From assembly GCF_000524195.1 (NCBI RefSeq), contig NW_020170401.1, positions 836,327 through 900,326 of the forward strand: DNA of 64,000 nucleotides. The letters run 5' to 3'. A program made the translations under genes and the position numbers. The notes under the pieces are model-generated. The model was not told the DNA's origin and did not search any database. It was given only the letters and a program-made list of their open reading frames with translations. Positions 12,501 through 24,571 of the stretch are shown piece by piece. Source of the stretch: Echinococcus granulosus. Lineage: Eukaryota; Platyhelminthes; Cestoda; Cyclophyllidea; Taeniidae. Numbering within the stretch: position 1 is the first letter of the stretch; each line of letters begins with the position of its first letter.

Positions 12501-15500
12501 CCACGTCTTTTGGTGGAACTGTTGTCGGTACTGCATCGAATCATCTTAACTCGTGACTCCATTTCTCTACACCTCGCCTGTCTCCGGGTTCTTCATCTCC
12601 TTCTTGCCGCAGCTAACAATAGACTCCGTACTACTCTAGCTGGTATGTGAAAATTTTATTGGTGCGATCTTAAATCTGGCTCTCCATTGTTTGGTCCATG
12701 ACTCCTCTTCTAGCTGCATTGAATCCCACTGGCAGTGGAAACACCGAAGCAGCCGTTGAAGCCATTCCAATTTGGTTGGAGACGGGTCAGAGTCTTGAGG
12801 AACTACTAGCCGTTCTCCTCTGTCCTTGCGCCACCGACATGGAGGTCGTGCTGAAGGCCCTTGAACTTGCTGATGGTGGCGCCAAATCCTGTTTTGAAGA
12901 ACCGCCCGATTCTTCCTGCCGCCTGGTCCTCGCCATACTCCAAGTAATCGTCTGTCTGCTGGCTCGTTACCATCCTTCCGTTCTGCAATCACCAGTGTCG
13001 GAGCAGGCTCAACCTTTAAAGTGTTCGTATCCATTTTTTTAATTTATGAAGCCAACGCCAAAAGTTGATTCTAAATAGCAATTGTTTTTTTCTATCAGCC
13101 TCATCAGCTTTTCCCAAATCAACGGCAGCTCAACATAGAAAGGCACCGGTGATTTTGGCTAGCGCAGTTCACGCTCTAACGGCATTGCTTCGAATTGCTT
13201 CACCTGACATCCTTTCAATCAATCCGGATAAAAAGGTTTCGGGTGTTCTGCCTGTCATGTGTCGATTGGTGTCGCGAATTGCTCAGGTTAGGCCTCCAAC
13301 GTCTGAATGACTGCATCAGATTTCCACTCGCTTTAATCACATCTTATGGTTCCACTTTGTTGAGCGCTAGCAACTAAGACCTTTTCTTGTTGCCAGGGTT
13401 TAAATGGAGAATCGGAGAAACAAATTACCGTTATTATTTAATTGTTAGCTCCTTTGGACACTTTACTCCCAACCGATTTATGATTTACTTCAGTTGGAGC
13501 TCTTGAATCCCTCGCACATTGGGAAACGGGAGTCGAGACCAGCACCAATAATAAGTTCCCCAGGTCTGAAAGAGGAAGACAAAGCAACGGACGTAGTTAG
13601 CCTGGGATCCACCTCGACTATATCTACCGTCGCCGCCAACGCCGCCTCCGCCCCTACAGCTGCTACGTCTGGTCCGCCAGACCTCGGTACAATCTCTGCC
13701 AGTGCCTTTAAGACAGCTATCACCGCGGAGACAGACATCACCTCCACAAGTTCTGGTATGTTTTCTTGACTCTTGTGCCAGTCAAATATACTCAAAAACC
13801 TTATAATTAAGCCCACGCTCTTACCCTCTTAATGCATCCTCCAAAACGAATTCTTTACCAGTAAAACGCAGGCAATGCTTTTACAGTTATGATGACTTTT
13901 TTCCCCACAGGCGCCAACGATACGGCCTATTCTACTACCGTTACCGCTGCAGAAGTCGCGGCTTTCAGCGCCGGGGGACGTGGCTGTGCCAGTCTCAACG
14001 CCAAATTAGGATGGAGTCAGGAACAGGCCTGTCTAGCTGACGCGTTGGTCGCTTTTCTCGCCACAGTGGCGCAACATCACTGCCGACCTGCTTCTGCTAC
14101 CACTGCCACCTCTGCGGCTACCGCCGCCGCCGACATCACCACCTCTGTTGATGCTTCTTCAGGTGCCGCTGCAGAGGCGGTGGATGATGCAGTGTCTAGC
14201 AGCACTCTGCCCTCCGTTAGCCAGCCTCATAATACTACTTCTGGTGTTGTTTTCAATGATTCTGGGGATACGCCGCCATGCGATTGGCATCAGCTTGTGA
14301 TTGCTTGTTTGTTAACCTTCGTCCAACATGATCATGCTGCTGAAGATGCGTCAATGATGGTGGTGGGGGAGACAAATGGAGGAGTAATTGAGCAGGAGGT
14401 ATGGCAAATTTTCCCGGCTTTGAATATTTTGTAGCATTCTTCTTGTCAATTTGCTTTATAAGACCAAAATCATATTTTTGGCACTTAGGCTCAATTATTA
14501 TACCAAAGCTCCTCTGATCTGCGGATTATGTCTGCTGTCTCACATCTTAGATTCGCTTTCTGGAATCAAAAATGTCGGAAATAACTTTAACTTGTTGTAC
14601 CCAGGTTAGCATTAAAAAGTTTATCGGACTTTTTACATCCAAAATGAATTAAAGGCTAGATGATTAGGTGGTATGCCTACAGAGCGGTAACCAATTCATA
14701 GGGGACTGGAACGGTTCCATGTACTCACATTCAGCCAGTCCGGAGGAATCTTGACGATACGCTCGCAAAGGGGATGTGGAACTATCCGTGCGAGTATTAA
14801 CCAAATAGCATTTTCACATGATCAGTAAACTCAACGATGTCTAATTTTTCACTTCAGCAAACCGCACGGTGCTGCCTCATTGCAGCGTGTCTCTCAGCTC
14901 GAGTGATCGCCGCAGCGCCACTGGCGGTGTTTCGCTGTCGTGCCGTCGAGTTCGGTATCTTTGATTTGCTGACAAGGGCCTGGCGCGACGCATCATCATC
15001 GGGGTCACCACAAGCTCCTTTGAATGGCGCTACGACCCGTACTGTCTGTCTTGCTGCCATCGAAATGCTCGTCAACCACCACGATGCTGATGTCAGTTCC
15101 TGCTGTGTGAAGACTCTTATGCCTCAGGTTAGTGGGGTTACTGATTATTCCATGTTTGTCGGTCTAATGTCAACACTTCGGCTTTTTTGTTATCAATGTT
15201 GTCATTTCACGATAGAAATTCAGTTTTTTTTTGAATTCTCCTTCGGGACAGTTCGAGTAGATTTCCAACGACATTAAATTGTTCTGAATGCAGCCGACTC
15301 AATAATTCCGTCACAGTCCCATCTTTGTGTTCCCCTCTTTAGGTGTTTCACTGGTTGTACGAGCTCTCTCTGGTCACTGCCACGACCTCTGGGGCCAGTC
15401 TTCCAATAACGGCATCAACAGTGGATGTGTTTGGAGAAACGCAATCACTAACATCACAACAGCAAGTTCGCCGTCTCTTCCTCTCCAGCCTGGAGGAAGC

Positions 15501-15927
15501 TGTATCCGCTGCCATAGCACTTTCCGTCAACGTTGTGGACATTGCCGAGGCCTCAGGACGTCAAAACCTTCTCATAATCCTTTTGCCCCTCTTTTGTGAC
15601 CTGCTTCATGATGCTGATGCTATTAGTAGCGGTGATAATAGCAACAACGATGGAATGGTCGCAGTACGTCGAATGCTTCACCGTCTGGCATTGAAGAACC
15701 TGCTTGCTCTGGGTTCTCGCTACCCCGCAGAGTTCCGACATGTGGTGGCGAAGGTTGCTGGTCTTAAACCGAGAATCGAGGCTGCCGTGAAAGCGTCAAC
15801 AACTGCTACCGGTACCTCCACCAGTGCAACTTCGACGAAGAAAGGGGCAACAGTCACGTCTCAACAACATCAACAACAACCGCGGGCTGCGATTAAATTG
15901 AAGATGGAGTTTTCCAACTTCACCTAG
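3466..15927 (+). CDS. HEATR5B: HEATR5 family protein (HEAT repeat-containing 5 / LAA1-like), C-terminal part, 17 exons
   Basis: HEATR5 proteins are very long HEAT-repeat scaffolds that bind AP-1/clathrin adaptors in endosome-Golgi traffic and motor transport. Exons read here: 3466-3552 (end uncertain), 5539-5961, 6408-6691, 6843-7032, 7590-7771, 8189-8581, 9040-9275, 9577-9959, 10712-11347, 11743-12132, 12373-12642, 12714-13022, 13099-13286, 13494-13755, 13911-14398, 14858-15127, 15343-15927. All junctions are in phase except for one missing base inside 6408-6691. Segments such as INLFGLVFPFVSIRHRVQML, AHFDLVLARKLRSG, EAADLRRVHDLL and the C-terminal KPRIEAAVKAS...IKLKMEF follow human HEATR5B in order, from about residue 880 to its end. 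Together the exons encode about 1,830 residues against about 1,190 in the human counterpart; the extra length is Ala/Thr/Ser-rich and acidic insertions. The N-terminal half lies left of the window. HEATR5A versus HEATR5B cannot be distinguished, since invertebrates usually have one gene. Confidence 0.93.
6408..6691 (+). other. HEATR5B: HEATR5 exon with one-base frameshift
   Basis: This exon is bounded by phase-0 junctions on both sides but is 284 bases long, one short of a multiple of three. The first part reads in one frame up to GCLHR. From there the family match (FVGG...GQHL.TSVSVLLA.AQD) continues in the -1 frame to the splice donor at 6692. The switch falls at the TTT run 6599-6601, where one additional T would restore a single reading frame. 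A homopolymer error in the assembly is the simplest explanation, because all other exons of the gene are intact. A true mutation is possible. Confidence 0.85.
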
Positions 15928-16209
15928 GTTAATGTCTGCGATGCTATTGGCATCGTTGTCATAATCATCGTAATTGCTGTTGGTGTTGTTGTTGTCGTCC
16001 TTCTTTGAGTTGTTTTTTTCATCCTTGGCTCCCATGAAGATAAAATGTTTCCTATCAGTTTTTTTTTCTTCACGCGCTTTCCTTCTTCTTTTATCTAAAC
16101 AAACAAATGAATGCAAAATGTGACATTACTGAAATCATTGAAAATACATCTGTCCAGGCGTTGTTCTTGCTTTTTGATTCACGTACTTTAATAGGATGAA
16201 TAGGAGATT

Positions 16210-16215
16210 ATTAAA
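16210..16215 (+). terminator. Possible HEATR5 poly(A) signal (ATTAAA)
   Basis: ATTAAA lies about 280 bases after the HEATR5 stop codon at 15925-15927. No AATAAA is closer. The assignment is weak. Confidence 0.25.
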
Positions 16216-16666
16216 CCATTCATATAATCGGAAAGTTCTTGAGCCCTACTACTACGTTTATAAGTAGTATCACTTAGTGTTAGCCTACTGCAAAATGTTG
16301 ATAAGTAGGTTAAAATAACAACCACTGGTTCCAAATTGCGCGATTACCCATTTTGAGGGTAAAATGATTAATATGAAGTTGAGGTCGCTTCGCGTCAGTG
16401 GCAGATCGGGGCGGGTGCTCGCTGTCCGATCGTACGGTGAGCCTCTGCGCGTTGACTCTGCCCTAGTTAAAGACTGCCAATTGAGCCCAAGGCTGCCTAA
16501 TGTTTGACGGTCTTGTTCGACCTAGGTCACTACATCTAAGGGCACTTCGCCAATTTAATCCTGGCGTCAGCTGCGTGAAGTTCATCGTCTGGAGTTTTGC
16601 GTATTTGCCAAAAGGCGGCAAAGAATTCTTGGAAAGTCCCACCGGTGCCTTGGTTTCAGTCAGGGG

Positions 16667-16704
16667 GGGTCTGGTCACGGACCCTTCTCGGCTTCACCAG
16701 ACCC
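16667..16704. repeat. Perfect 9-bp inverted repeat (stem-loop)
   Basis: GGGTCTGGT (16667-16675) is exactly complementary to ACCAGACCC (16696-16704), with a 20-base loop. It sits in a locally GC-rich, apparently non-coding patch. It could be a structured RNA or part of a dispersed repeat; the sequence alone does not say which. Confidence 0.5.
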
Positions 16705-18078
16705 ATCGATTGGCGTCCAACTAATGCCTTTTCAAGGTGGTGAGAGATAACATCTGTGGTCCCTCCCACAGCCACCAAGAGGCAACAAGTGATGCACAAA
16801 TTTGAAGGTAGCACATATTTTAAAAATGACGTTGGTCGCAGACAACGGAAAACAGTTCACTTTACTGTTGCTCCGTGGCTTTTGCTATCAATTTAATGTG
16901 CACCCTCAAGGGGCATTGATGCCAGCGCCCGGGAGTAGTGGTTGGGAGATTATCAATGTATAGCTAGGAAGATTTTTCACGAACGCGAAAATGTTATATT
17001 TGATGTCAAAGGTGGAAACATCACATGAGTGCGCCGCTTCAAGGCAGAACCCAGCAATCCAGCATTGTAGCTTGCCATGACAGGCTGCTTGATGTCTTCC
17101 ATCTGTGAATAATGCTTCACAGAATGTTATGAAAGTAAAAGCTTAGGCCGGTTTGACCTGTGGATGCGCGGCGCAAAACGAATGGGAGTCGGCCTTAGTA
17201 AACTTCTCTACTGACTTTCTTGTGAGAGAAGGTGATGCGAATGTCCGCCACCCCGAAACCGACCCTATTTTGATTTTTAAAATTTTTTTTTCATAACTAA
17301 TGCCCGACTGTCCAGACAGGCTCTGAGTATGCTAATAATCCATGTAAAATCAAGGCCATAATTTTTGAATTTGAGGTCGCGATAAGCTAAGGCATGAGTG
17401 GTTTAAGGACTCATTTAGATCTTCTTTACCCTCCTCAGTTACCCTTCCTTACTGATTGCTGTTTAAGACTTCTATTATCGTGGGTGTGATTGGCAAGTCT
17501 TGGAGGGCTCCGGATCCATCGCATTCTTATCGACTAGTATTCGTTTTTTGGCTTGATGTACAACATGGAAGAGGCTTTGACACCATAAAGGCAATGAATT
17601 CTTATAAAGAAGCACGTAAATGGACATAACTCAAGATTTAATGGATTTAACAAGATTCATCTCTGGTCTTGAAATCAAATATATTCTCGTCTCTTCGAAA
17701 ATTAAATGACCACCACTCCTGGTTTGCGGGTGGTTCATAAACACGGACTACTTCGTGATGGCCAGCACAGAACAGCAGCCGTAAGAGCTGAAAAGCTGAA
17801 GAAGTTGTATGAGAGGATAAAGTTTGTTTTGTGGATTTGTTCAACCACGTGGGTCCCTCACTTCTCCAGAGTGTGCTCACACATATAAACCCCTTTGGGA
17901 TAACCAGCTTCAATCCGTCTAACTAAAGGGCTAATTATCACTTCTCTCACCCTCATTGTCCACAATAAACTTTTGAATTACTGAGAGTTCCTCAATATTC
18001 AGTGTACGCATTACTATGCTAACTAGTAAGATTTCCATAAAAACCTATTCTTATGCACTATAATACTTTGTTTATTCG

Positions 18079-18261
18079 TGTAACGCTTTGTTTTGGTCTT
18101 GCGGGTACGTAAGGCTCCGTAAGGCTCCGCCTTTATGCTCCCGCTGGGCAGCATAGTCTCCAGACCTTGTTAGTAGCCCCAGCCGTCCTGTGCTTCGCTA
18201 ATATATATTCTGCTCTAGTGTTATAACTACTTTCGACTTCTGGCAATACTCAGGAGCTACA
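18079..18261 (+). repeat. 5' LTR of TRIM-like element
   Basis: Left terminal repeat, TG...CA, with an internal tandem duplication of TAAGGCTCCG and an AT-rich TATATATT stretch that could act as a TATA box. It is followed immediately by the putative primer-binding site. Confidence 0.65.
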
Positions 18262-18953
18262 TTGGTGGCAGTGGAAGGGGAACCCAATTCTTTTACCATT
18301 TCTATTCCTGATCGTTGAATCTAAACGTGATAGAAGAAGGGCATATGCTACTGATGGGCAAATCTGGGACCACTCCTATTGGAAGGATTGAAAATGACGT
18401 CTACCTTCGACAGCTACCCCAGTCTCGTGTTTTGCAGGAATGCTATTAACAACAGAGGCAACGCTAGCTGTGAGTCACCTGGAAAAGTTTTGTTTGAGGA
18501 GCTGTCTACGGTACCTGTACGAAGAAGCCAATGAAGTGAGCACACGATACTGCCTTCACCCTCCTAATAGCTGGATAGAAGTGAGACAGGTTGATATTGC
18601 CAGGCACCACTAGAGTAAGGGCAATGCGGCAAGGAGGAACTATTTTAAACATTTGTATACACAGTCCTTCAATAGGTGACTCTGTTTGTAGGCCAGTGTC
18701 CCTATGGTCACCGATAAATTTGCACATAGACAGCACATTTCCTCTTCCTTCAAAGCAGTTCTCAATAGTGACGAAGCTTAAGATCCAGTAGAAAAGCCAA
18801 TTGCACGCAAATTTGATGACTGATGTGATTGGTCTGGGGGTGTTTTTCTTACACCGCCGAGTGCAGTGTGGTGACCAACGCTGGAGGTTAACCAAGAGAA
18901 GTACCAAGGTAAAGCTTAAAAGAAGAGGGAGACATTGGAATGCATAAATTGTT

Positions 18954-19132
18954 TGTTTAACTCTTTGTTTTAATTTCACGGATATTTAAGGCTCCGCTAT
19001 TGTACCTCTGCTGGGCGACATGAACTTTAGACAATGTCAGTAGCCAGTTCTAAACCGTCCGGTACGTCGATGATACACATTCTGCCCTAGTGCGATAACC
19101 TCCTTCGTCTTCAGGAAACACTCGAGGCGACA
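18954..19132 (+). repeat. 3' LTR of TRIM-like element
   Basis: Right terminal repeat, collinear with the left one but clearly diverged. It lacks the internal decamer duplication. Confidence 0.65.
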
Positions 19133-20110
19133 AAACACCATTGCTTTACATTGTTAAGCATTGTGCAAGGTACATTCCCAAATGTTAACTTTTTATCATT
19201 TTCCCCCTTACTAATGCTAAGATTTTACCTGTAATTGCTAAACTCAAGATAAATTAAATTTCCACAGCAAAAAACTACTTGTCGTGAAAGTAATATCATG
19301 ACGCTCCAAATAGATAAGCAAGACTTATTATATTTACTTAAATATGTTCAGTAGCACATCATCTAGTCTTACCTCTAAATCGGGTCCTCTTCCAGAGTAA
19401 GCGATTCAGATTCTATAAAAATCCATTACTTATAGGTCCGAATATGTGCGTCCAAGATAAGTGACAAAAAGTACCGTTCTTTTATCAATATAGTCTTCTA
19501 TTACAGTAATAAATTTGAATTAGGGAATGCCCTTTTTGGAATCAGTAAAATTGGGAAACGGATTAATTCTCGCTACGAAAATTTCCATGCTTCCCTTAAA
19601 ATTAATCTACAGATAGCAAAGCATAAGACCGAGTCAGCATCACTGTTGAGTTTGTTGATATCAGGCAGCTTAAACCATCCTAGGGGCTTAATTTTAAAGA
19701 AAATTGGACAAAAATTGCAAGACAAATATTAGTGGAGGGTCTGGCGGCAATTATCGATTTTCATGAGGGCGACGTGAACTCCACTCTCCTGGTGAAACGA
19801 GTGTTGCTCAGGAGTGATCGCAGCTGACCTATCACGTGTTTGTTGAGCAACAACCAAAAGCCTCAGTCGCATTTTTTTCGTCTCGATATGAGGTGATTCC
19901 ATAAACTTCTCTCTATAAATTCCCACAGTATAAATAATCGAAACATTTTTTCACTAAGTATTCTAGAGCTCTAGTTTTATATTCCTTGCGATGCTGGTGA
20001 CTATTTTTCTCTAACTCACTCTTGCATTCCTTTTAACCGTGAAACATGAACTTATTTTGATTTCAAAGATCAAACATTCTTAAAGAAACTTACTACAACT
20101 TCTTTTGCAG

Positions 20111-21458
20111 CTTAAGCGATGACACTTATAAGTGTGATCAAGAGGACAGCGGCTTTTTTGATTACAGTCAGCAATACAGTCAAAATATCTATGCTACTAC
20201 GCTAGCTCCTCCTGCCCCTCCGCCTCCTCTTCCACCTCTCCCTTCTACTCATCCATCTATATCAGAGTACTTGTCATCTACTTTTCTGCCCACTGATACA
20301 TCCTCCTATCTCCAAGTTCGAAGTGATGAGCCATTCTGTGATAAGTATCCCAACAACAATAGTGACTTTCTCGGTGATACTTCTTTGGAGGAGCAAATCC
20401 TACCTTCCCTACCCGAACGAAGCTACGACTACAGCATGCCGCCCACCTCGACAACCCACAGCCTCAATTCTACTGCCTATCCAATGGAAGCAGTTGAAGA
20501 GGAGCACTTGGTAGAACCCAATAATCAAATTTTCCGCCCCTTTGTGCAAGATAGTCGTCCAGCTATATATGCCTATAGATCTTTAGCTCAGTCAACACCC
20601 CAACAAAATGATGTCGGGCCCGGAGAATGCTATAAAGCTAACAGTCACATCTACATGCAACAGGAGTTTGCAGGCCTGGATACCTCACACAATGGAATGC
20701 AAGGGCAAGATGAACCGCAGACATCAGGTGATATACAAAAGGGGAAAACTGCCCCAAACAGCCAGTTGAATCCAAATGCAGTGGCTATAATGGATGAGTG
20801 GTACAGGGCGCATCTAGACAGACCTTATCCCAATAAAGAGGAGAAACTGCGTATGGCTATCGCTGGGGATATTACAGAAACTCAGGTAAGTCTTTGACAG
20901 GGCTGTCTAGAGAAAAGCGACTTTTTTCTTGTCCAAGTCTTTGACAGTAATGGCTTCAATGGCCAAGGGTAAAAATCATTTTATTTCCTAAAAAAGTAGT
21001 CTTTAAATACTGTAAAAGAATATTTAATTTGTTTTAACAAGTTTATGCATTTTGATTGGGTTTAGTGCCCTACAAAGTCGATTCGCGCACACCAGACGAG
21101 AGAGGACAGGGAGTTGTAAATCGATTTTCTATAAAGCTGACTAAAAAATCAATATCGGGGGTGTTAGGACAGGTGTTAACCTACGTCTACTCGATTTTTT
21201 TAGCGTATTTTTATGTTTCAAAGTTTTTTTTTATTTTTTTTCACTTTCATCTCGCTCTCCGTGCTTCAGGTAGGTTCGTGGTTTGCCAACCGACGCAATC
21301 GTAGTAATAATACGCGGCCGAAGCAAAATATGAAGCGGTTAAAGGCGGCCATCTGGGCGCTGTGCTGTGAGTATCAGAAGATATGCAATGGGCTTGTTAA
21401 TGCCACGGAAATGCAGGCAAGGATAATCAGTCTAATCGAGCACCACACCAAATTCTAA
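20111..21458 (+). CDS. TALE-class homeobox protein (Iroquois/Mohawk-like), two 3' exons
   Basis: DNA-binding transcription factor. Exons are 20111-20885 (phase-2 start after TTTTGCAG, phase-0 end before GTAAGT) and 21270-21458, ending in TAA. The N-terminal part is Pro/Ser/Tyr-rich and low in complexity, with a proline run (APPAPPPPLPPLP). The homeodomain straddles the intron: DEWYRAHLDRPYPNKEEK with the three-residue TALE insertion before PYP, then TETQ, then VGSWFANRRNR with the invariant Trp48, Phe49, Asn51 and Arg53. Residue 50 is Ala, as in the Iroquois and Mohawk groups rather than PBC (Gly) or MEIS/TGIF (Ile). EKxxxAI...T.TQV.SWFAN also fits Iroquois/Mohawk, but the third helix reads NRRNR rather than NARRR. 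Only about 47 residues follow the homeodomain. The first exon and start codon were not found. Confidence 0.85.
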
Positions 21459-24400
21459 CCTTTCATGATTGTCTGTATATTTTTTGCTATTTCCCGACTG
21501 ACGCCTCATTTATTTCATTTATTGAAATAATAAAGAGATTTTAATATGTTTTATTATTAAGGTGAGGTAGCACGATGACATTGAATTGCCTAGGCGTTTG
21601 AAATATAGACGATAGAAAATTCGGCTATAATTGGTGCTTAGGTTTTATGGGCTAGGCAAAACAAGTGCTGGCCTTTTTTTCTTCTAACTATTTAAATACA
21701 CTACTTAATGGTTTGAATTTTGAAAATTTAGGAAATCCTAGCGGATGTTTAAGCCAAGCTACTTTTAAATATGGCTTTGCTTGCTATTTGTCAACATAAA
21801 GGCACACATTGCAATTGGTCGAGTAGGCCCTGACATTTAGATGTTTATTGGATAATGTCAACCAACCAATGGAATGAAAGTTTAAACCTTACATAATTTG
21901 CTAAAATATTTCACCATATATCTACTGGAGTATGTTTTCTTATCGAAATGACTAGGGTATTTTATTAACCAGGCCACGATATTATTTGTTTTCGGAGTTC
22001 AATCAAGCTCATTTAAACACGTCAATAGCATTTCTTGATGCTAATTCAAGATGAACGCTTTCCTAAGCCGGAGCAGAAATATGGGCTAAATTAATTTTTG
22101 AAAACTTTTTCAAAATCACATGCTTTCGCACTTATAGTTTTCATATTTTCTTATTTTAAACAAATAATAACTACTCAGGCTTAACAGGTCAATAAGAGTA
22201 CATTTTAAATGTGATCTACCAAATTTTGCACTTTGTTGTGCTGTCATCATATTTTAAGCCTTTTTCATAGCACTCAAGCCGTTTTATTTGAGTTTACCAA
22301 AGATTTTAAAAAAAGTACCTCCCGAGGTATGGAAGCCACGTTTATTTCTTGTCCCATTCCCCGCGTTTAACCAACATCTGAGGAGCCTCAACACAAAATA
22401 ACCATCCTAGGATAGTCTGTCCCAATTGTCTAAGTCACCGATATTCGCAAATTAGTTTGTTCACCATTCTCTTGGAGAGCTCCGTCTCCTGTCTACCTTC
22501 AGGGCACTTTAGACGTTTCAAACGCTGGACATCCACAGAAATGACTGCCGGGGCTGGACTCTTCAGTGGCAGACGTACTACTAGTCGTCTTTGTAACATT
22601 GGCATTTCAAATAGGTGGTCAAGCGCTCCATCGCTGTGCATATGGTACTTTGGATTTCCTGTAGGTATGAGTGAGTTTTCGCGGGTATTGTATCTTCACT
22701 CACAGAAAACCTCGTTACTTTTCATGAGTTTTCCCAAGTACTTCGTGCTTCCATCATTGCTTGCAGTCATCGTAAACGTTGTCTGCATCCGGTCCACGAC
22801 AATCGGATCGACAACTGGCAATAGAACGCACTCACGCTGGGTTTTGTCACGTCACAGTGGCATGCCTTTTATAGACGCATAACTCACGGTTGGTCTTAGA
22901 CACGCCCCGTAAAACCTACGCTATTTATAGATCTAGAGTTTGGCTGCATCTTACAGCATCCATTGTTTATTGAGCCAAATCTTCTCAGGACTTTACAAAA
23001 AGCTTACGTAGAACTTTTCACCTGACTTGGGTAGTAAAATCTCTGAGGGGCGAATTTCTCACAACTTAAGAAATAAATGAGAATCTTGCCTTAGCAAGGT
23101 ATTAAGGTCAGAAATAGAACGAAGTCTAGGCTGAATGAACCAGATGCGCCTTGAGCCCAAAGGGCTTTCCTCTCTCTTGTTAACAATAGAACAATTTTGC
23201 CTAGGCGATGTCCAAAAGACCTTACCCGTTTGAGACGACCGATTAGGGATTTTTCCCAATTTCATAATTCAATTTGGCTGGGAGATTCAACTCCAGAAGA
23301 ACTCCACGCCCGATTCATAAACACAATTTAAAAAGTGGACATTTTGCCCATGACTGAGATTCGCTTCCTCGAAGACCTTGATTAGGCGCTTGGACGGCAC
23401 ATTGATTGATAGCACTGACTTAACGCACAACGAGGGCAGAAGGCAAGTCGAGTTGGAAGCCGTGTTTCTATAGCTTGACTTTCCGTATGCTGTGGTGAAC
23501 AACCGGTCCTACGGGAAGGCAATGATAGCAACAATATTGACAAAGTAAAGGCCAGTCAGCAGCTTGAAGAGCGAACGACTGGGGCGATCAGTTCAAAAAG
23601 CGGCAAACTCGCTTCTAGCATACGCGTCCAACCCGCCGTGTAGCCCGGATGATATGCATGGCGTGCTGGGTAGGGCTCATACAGTAAGTGGGTGTCGCAT
23701 GTCTAAGTCTAGCCCCGGATGAGTCATCCATGGAATGGGGGGACCTCGGACACGTCCAACCACATGCATAATTATGTCCACTAGGTTCACGTCGATTGGG
23801 TGCATCCGAGCTGTAGATATGGCAGGCACGGCAACAATGCTTCAAATAAGAGTATCAAAGGAGGAAATGGGGGTCAATATCAAATAGACCATGATTTGGA
23901 CTGGCAGTTTTAAAACTATCCGGAAACAATCTCCAGCTGGATCAACCAATCAAGACTCAAAGTTTTGCGTCAAGTAACACCAACCACCTCATGCCTAAAA
24001 CCGTTGCTCATCACAATGATTAAACACCAAATGAGTTTAACTCAACTAAATTTTTTAAAATGGGTCCCATTTATTTTAGGTAATGCGATTGCTATCGCCC
24101 AGTTATTGCTTCCACTCCACTGGTAAACTTCTGTTAGATAAGTGAAATGGTGGAAGAGTCTCGCAGAAACATAAGCGATGGGTATATAGAAGCAACTGTG
24201 GAAAATAGATCTTTTATTTTTGTTAAATAATAGTTTAAATTTGCCCAGAAACACCACAATATCATCAGCTGCCTGATCTAAATCTTAACCAATCAAGGCC
24301 TTCCAATTTCATTGCAGATAGCACTAATTTTCGCTCGCCATGAATATCGATCGCCAAGTAGGCTAAAAATGCATTTGATGGAGTTGAGTAAACCAATGAC

Positions 24401-24571
24401 ACGCAGCGGCCAGATTTTTCTCTTACTGAGTGCGTGCAGGCATGCGGTTGGCCCAATGACCTTGACAAATCGCCAAATTATGCACGCACACACACACTCA
24501 TGCATACACCTGGCAAAAAAAGAGTCTAACCAAAGCCGCCAGGTGATTTGAGTTGGAAACGAGGTGAAGCC
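21459..24571. other. Intergenic, no supported gene
   Basis: AT-rich 3' flank of the homeobox gene, followed by GC-richer patches at about 22440-22880 and 23590-23850 that look like old dispersed repeats. Overlapping frames on both strands at 22435-22882 show no recognisable domain and no convincing splice context. Confidence 0.45.
21529..21534 (+). terminator. Poly(A) signal of the homeobox gene (AATAAA)
   Basis: A canonical AATAAA lies 71 bases after the TAA stop at 21456-21458. Confidence 0.6.

Larger units (their letters stand above)
18079..19132 (+). mobile_element. TRIM-like non-autonomous LTR retroelement, complete
   Basis: Two diverged direct repeats of about 180 bases (about 18079-18261 and 18954-19132) share blocks such as CTTTGTTTT, TAAGGCTCCG, CTGGG, ATTCTGC.CTAGTG and ATAAC in the same order. 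Each begins TG and ends CA. Directly after the left repeat lies TTGGTGGCAGTGG, a plausible tRNA primer-binding site. Upstream of the right repeat is a polypurine run at 18918-18932. The interior of about 690 bases has no open frame for gag or pol. This architecture is that of terminal-repeat retrotransposons in miniature, a group known from taeniid cestodes. Divergence between the LTRs indicates an old insertion. The exact ends and target-site duplication were not resolved. Confidence 0.75.
15928..20110. other. HEATR5-TALE intergenic region / unseen 5' part of the homeobox gene
   Basis: No supported exon. The stretch contains a GC-rich patch (about 16380-16720) with a perfect 9-bp stem-loop, and a complete TRIM-like LTR element (18079-19132). 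The 5' exon(s) of the downstream homeobox gene, including its start codon, must lie here or in an overlapping untranslated region, but I could not identify them. Confidence 0.5.

Noticed and set aside
13018..13099. Apparent second frameshift between two HEATR5 exons
   Set aside because: Using the GTTCGT donor at 13023 instead of GTGTTC at 13021 gives a correct phase-1 join, so no frameshift is needed.
18506..18979. 157-codon minus-strand frame
   Set aside because: It lies wholly inside the TRIM-like element's interior and right LTR; no gag or pol similarity.
22435..22882. Overlapping frames on both strands
   Set aside because: Locally GC-rich but without recognisable domain or consistent splice sites; probably an old repeat.
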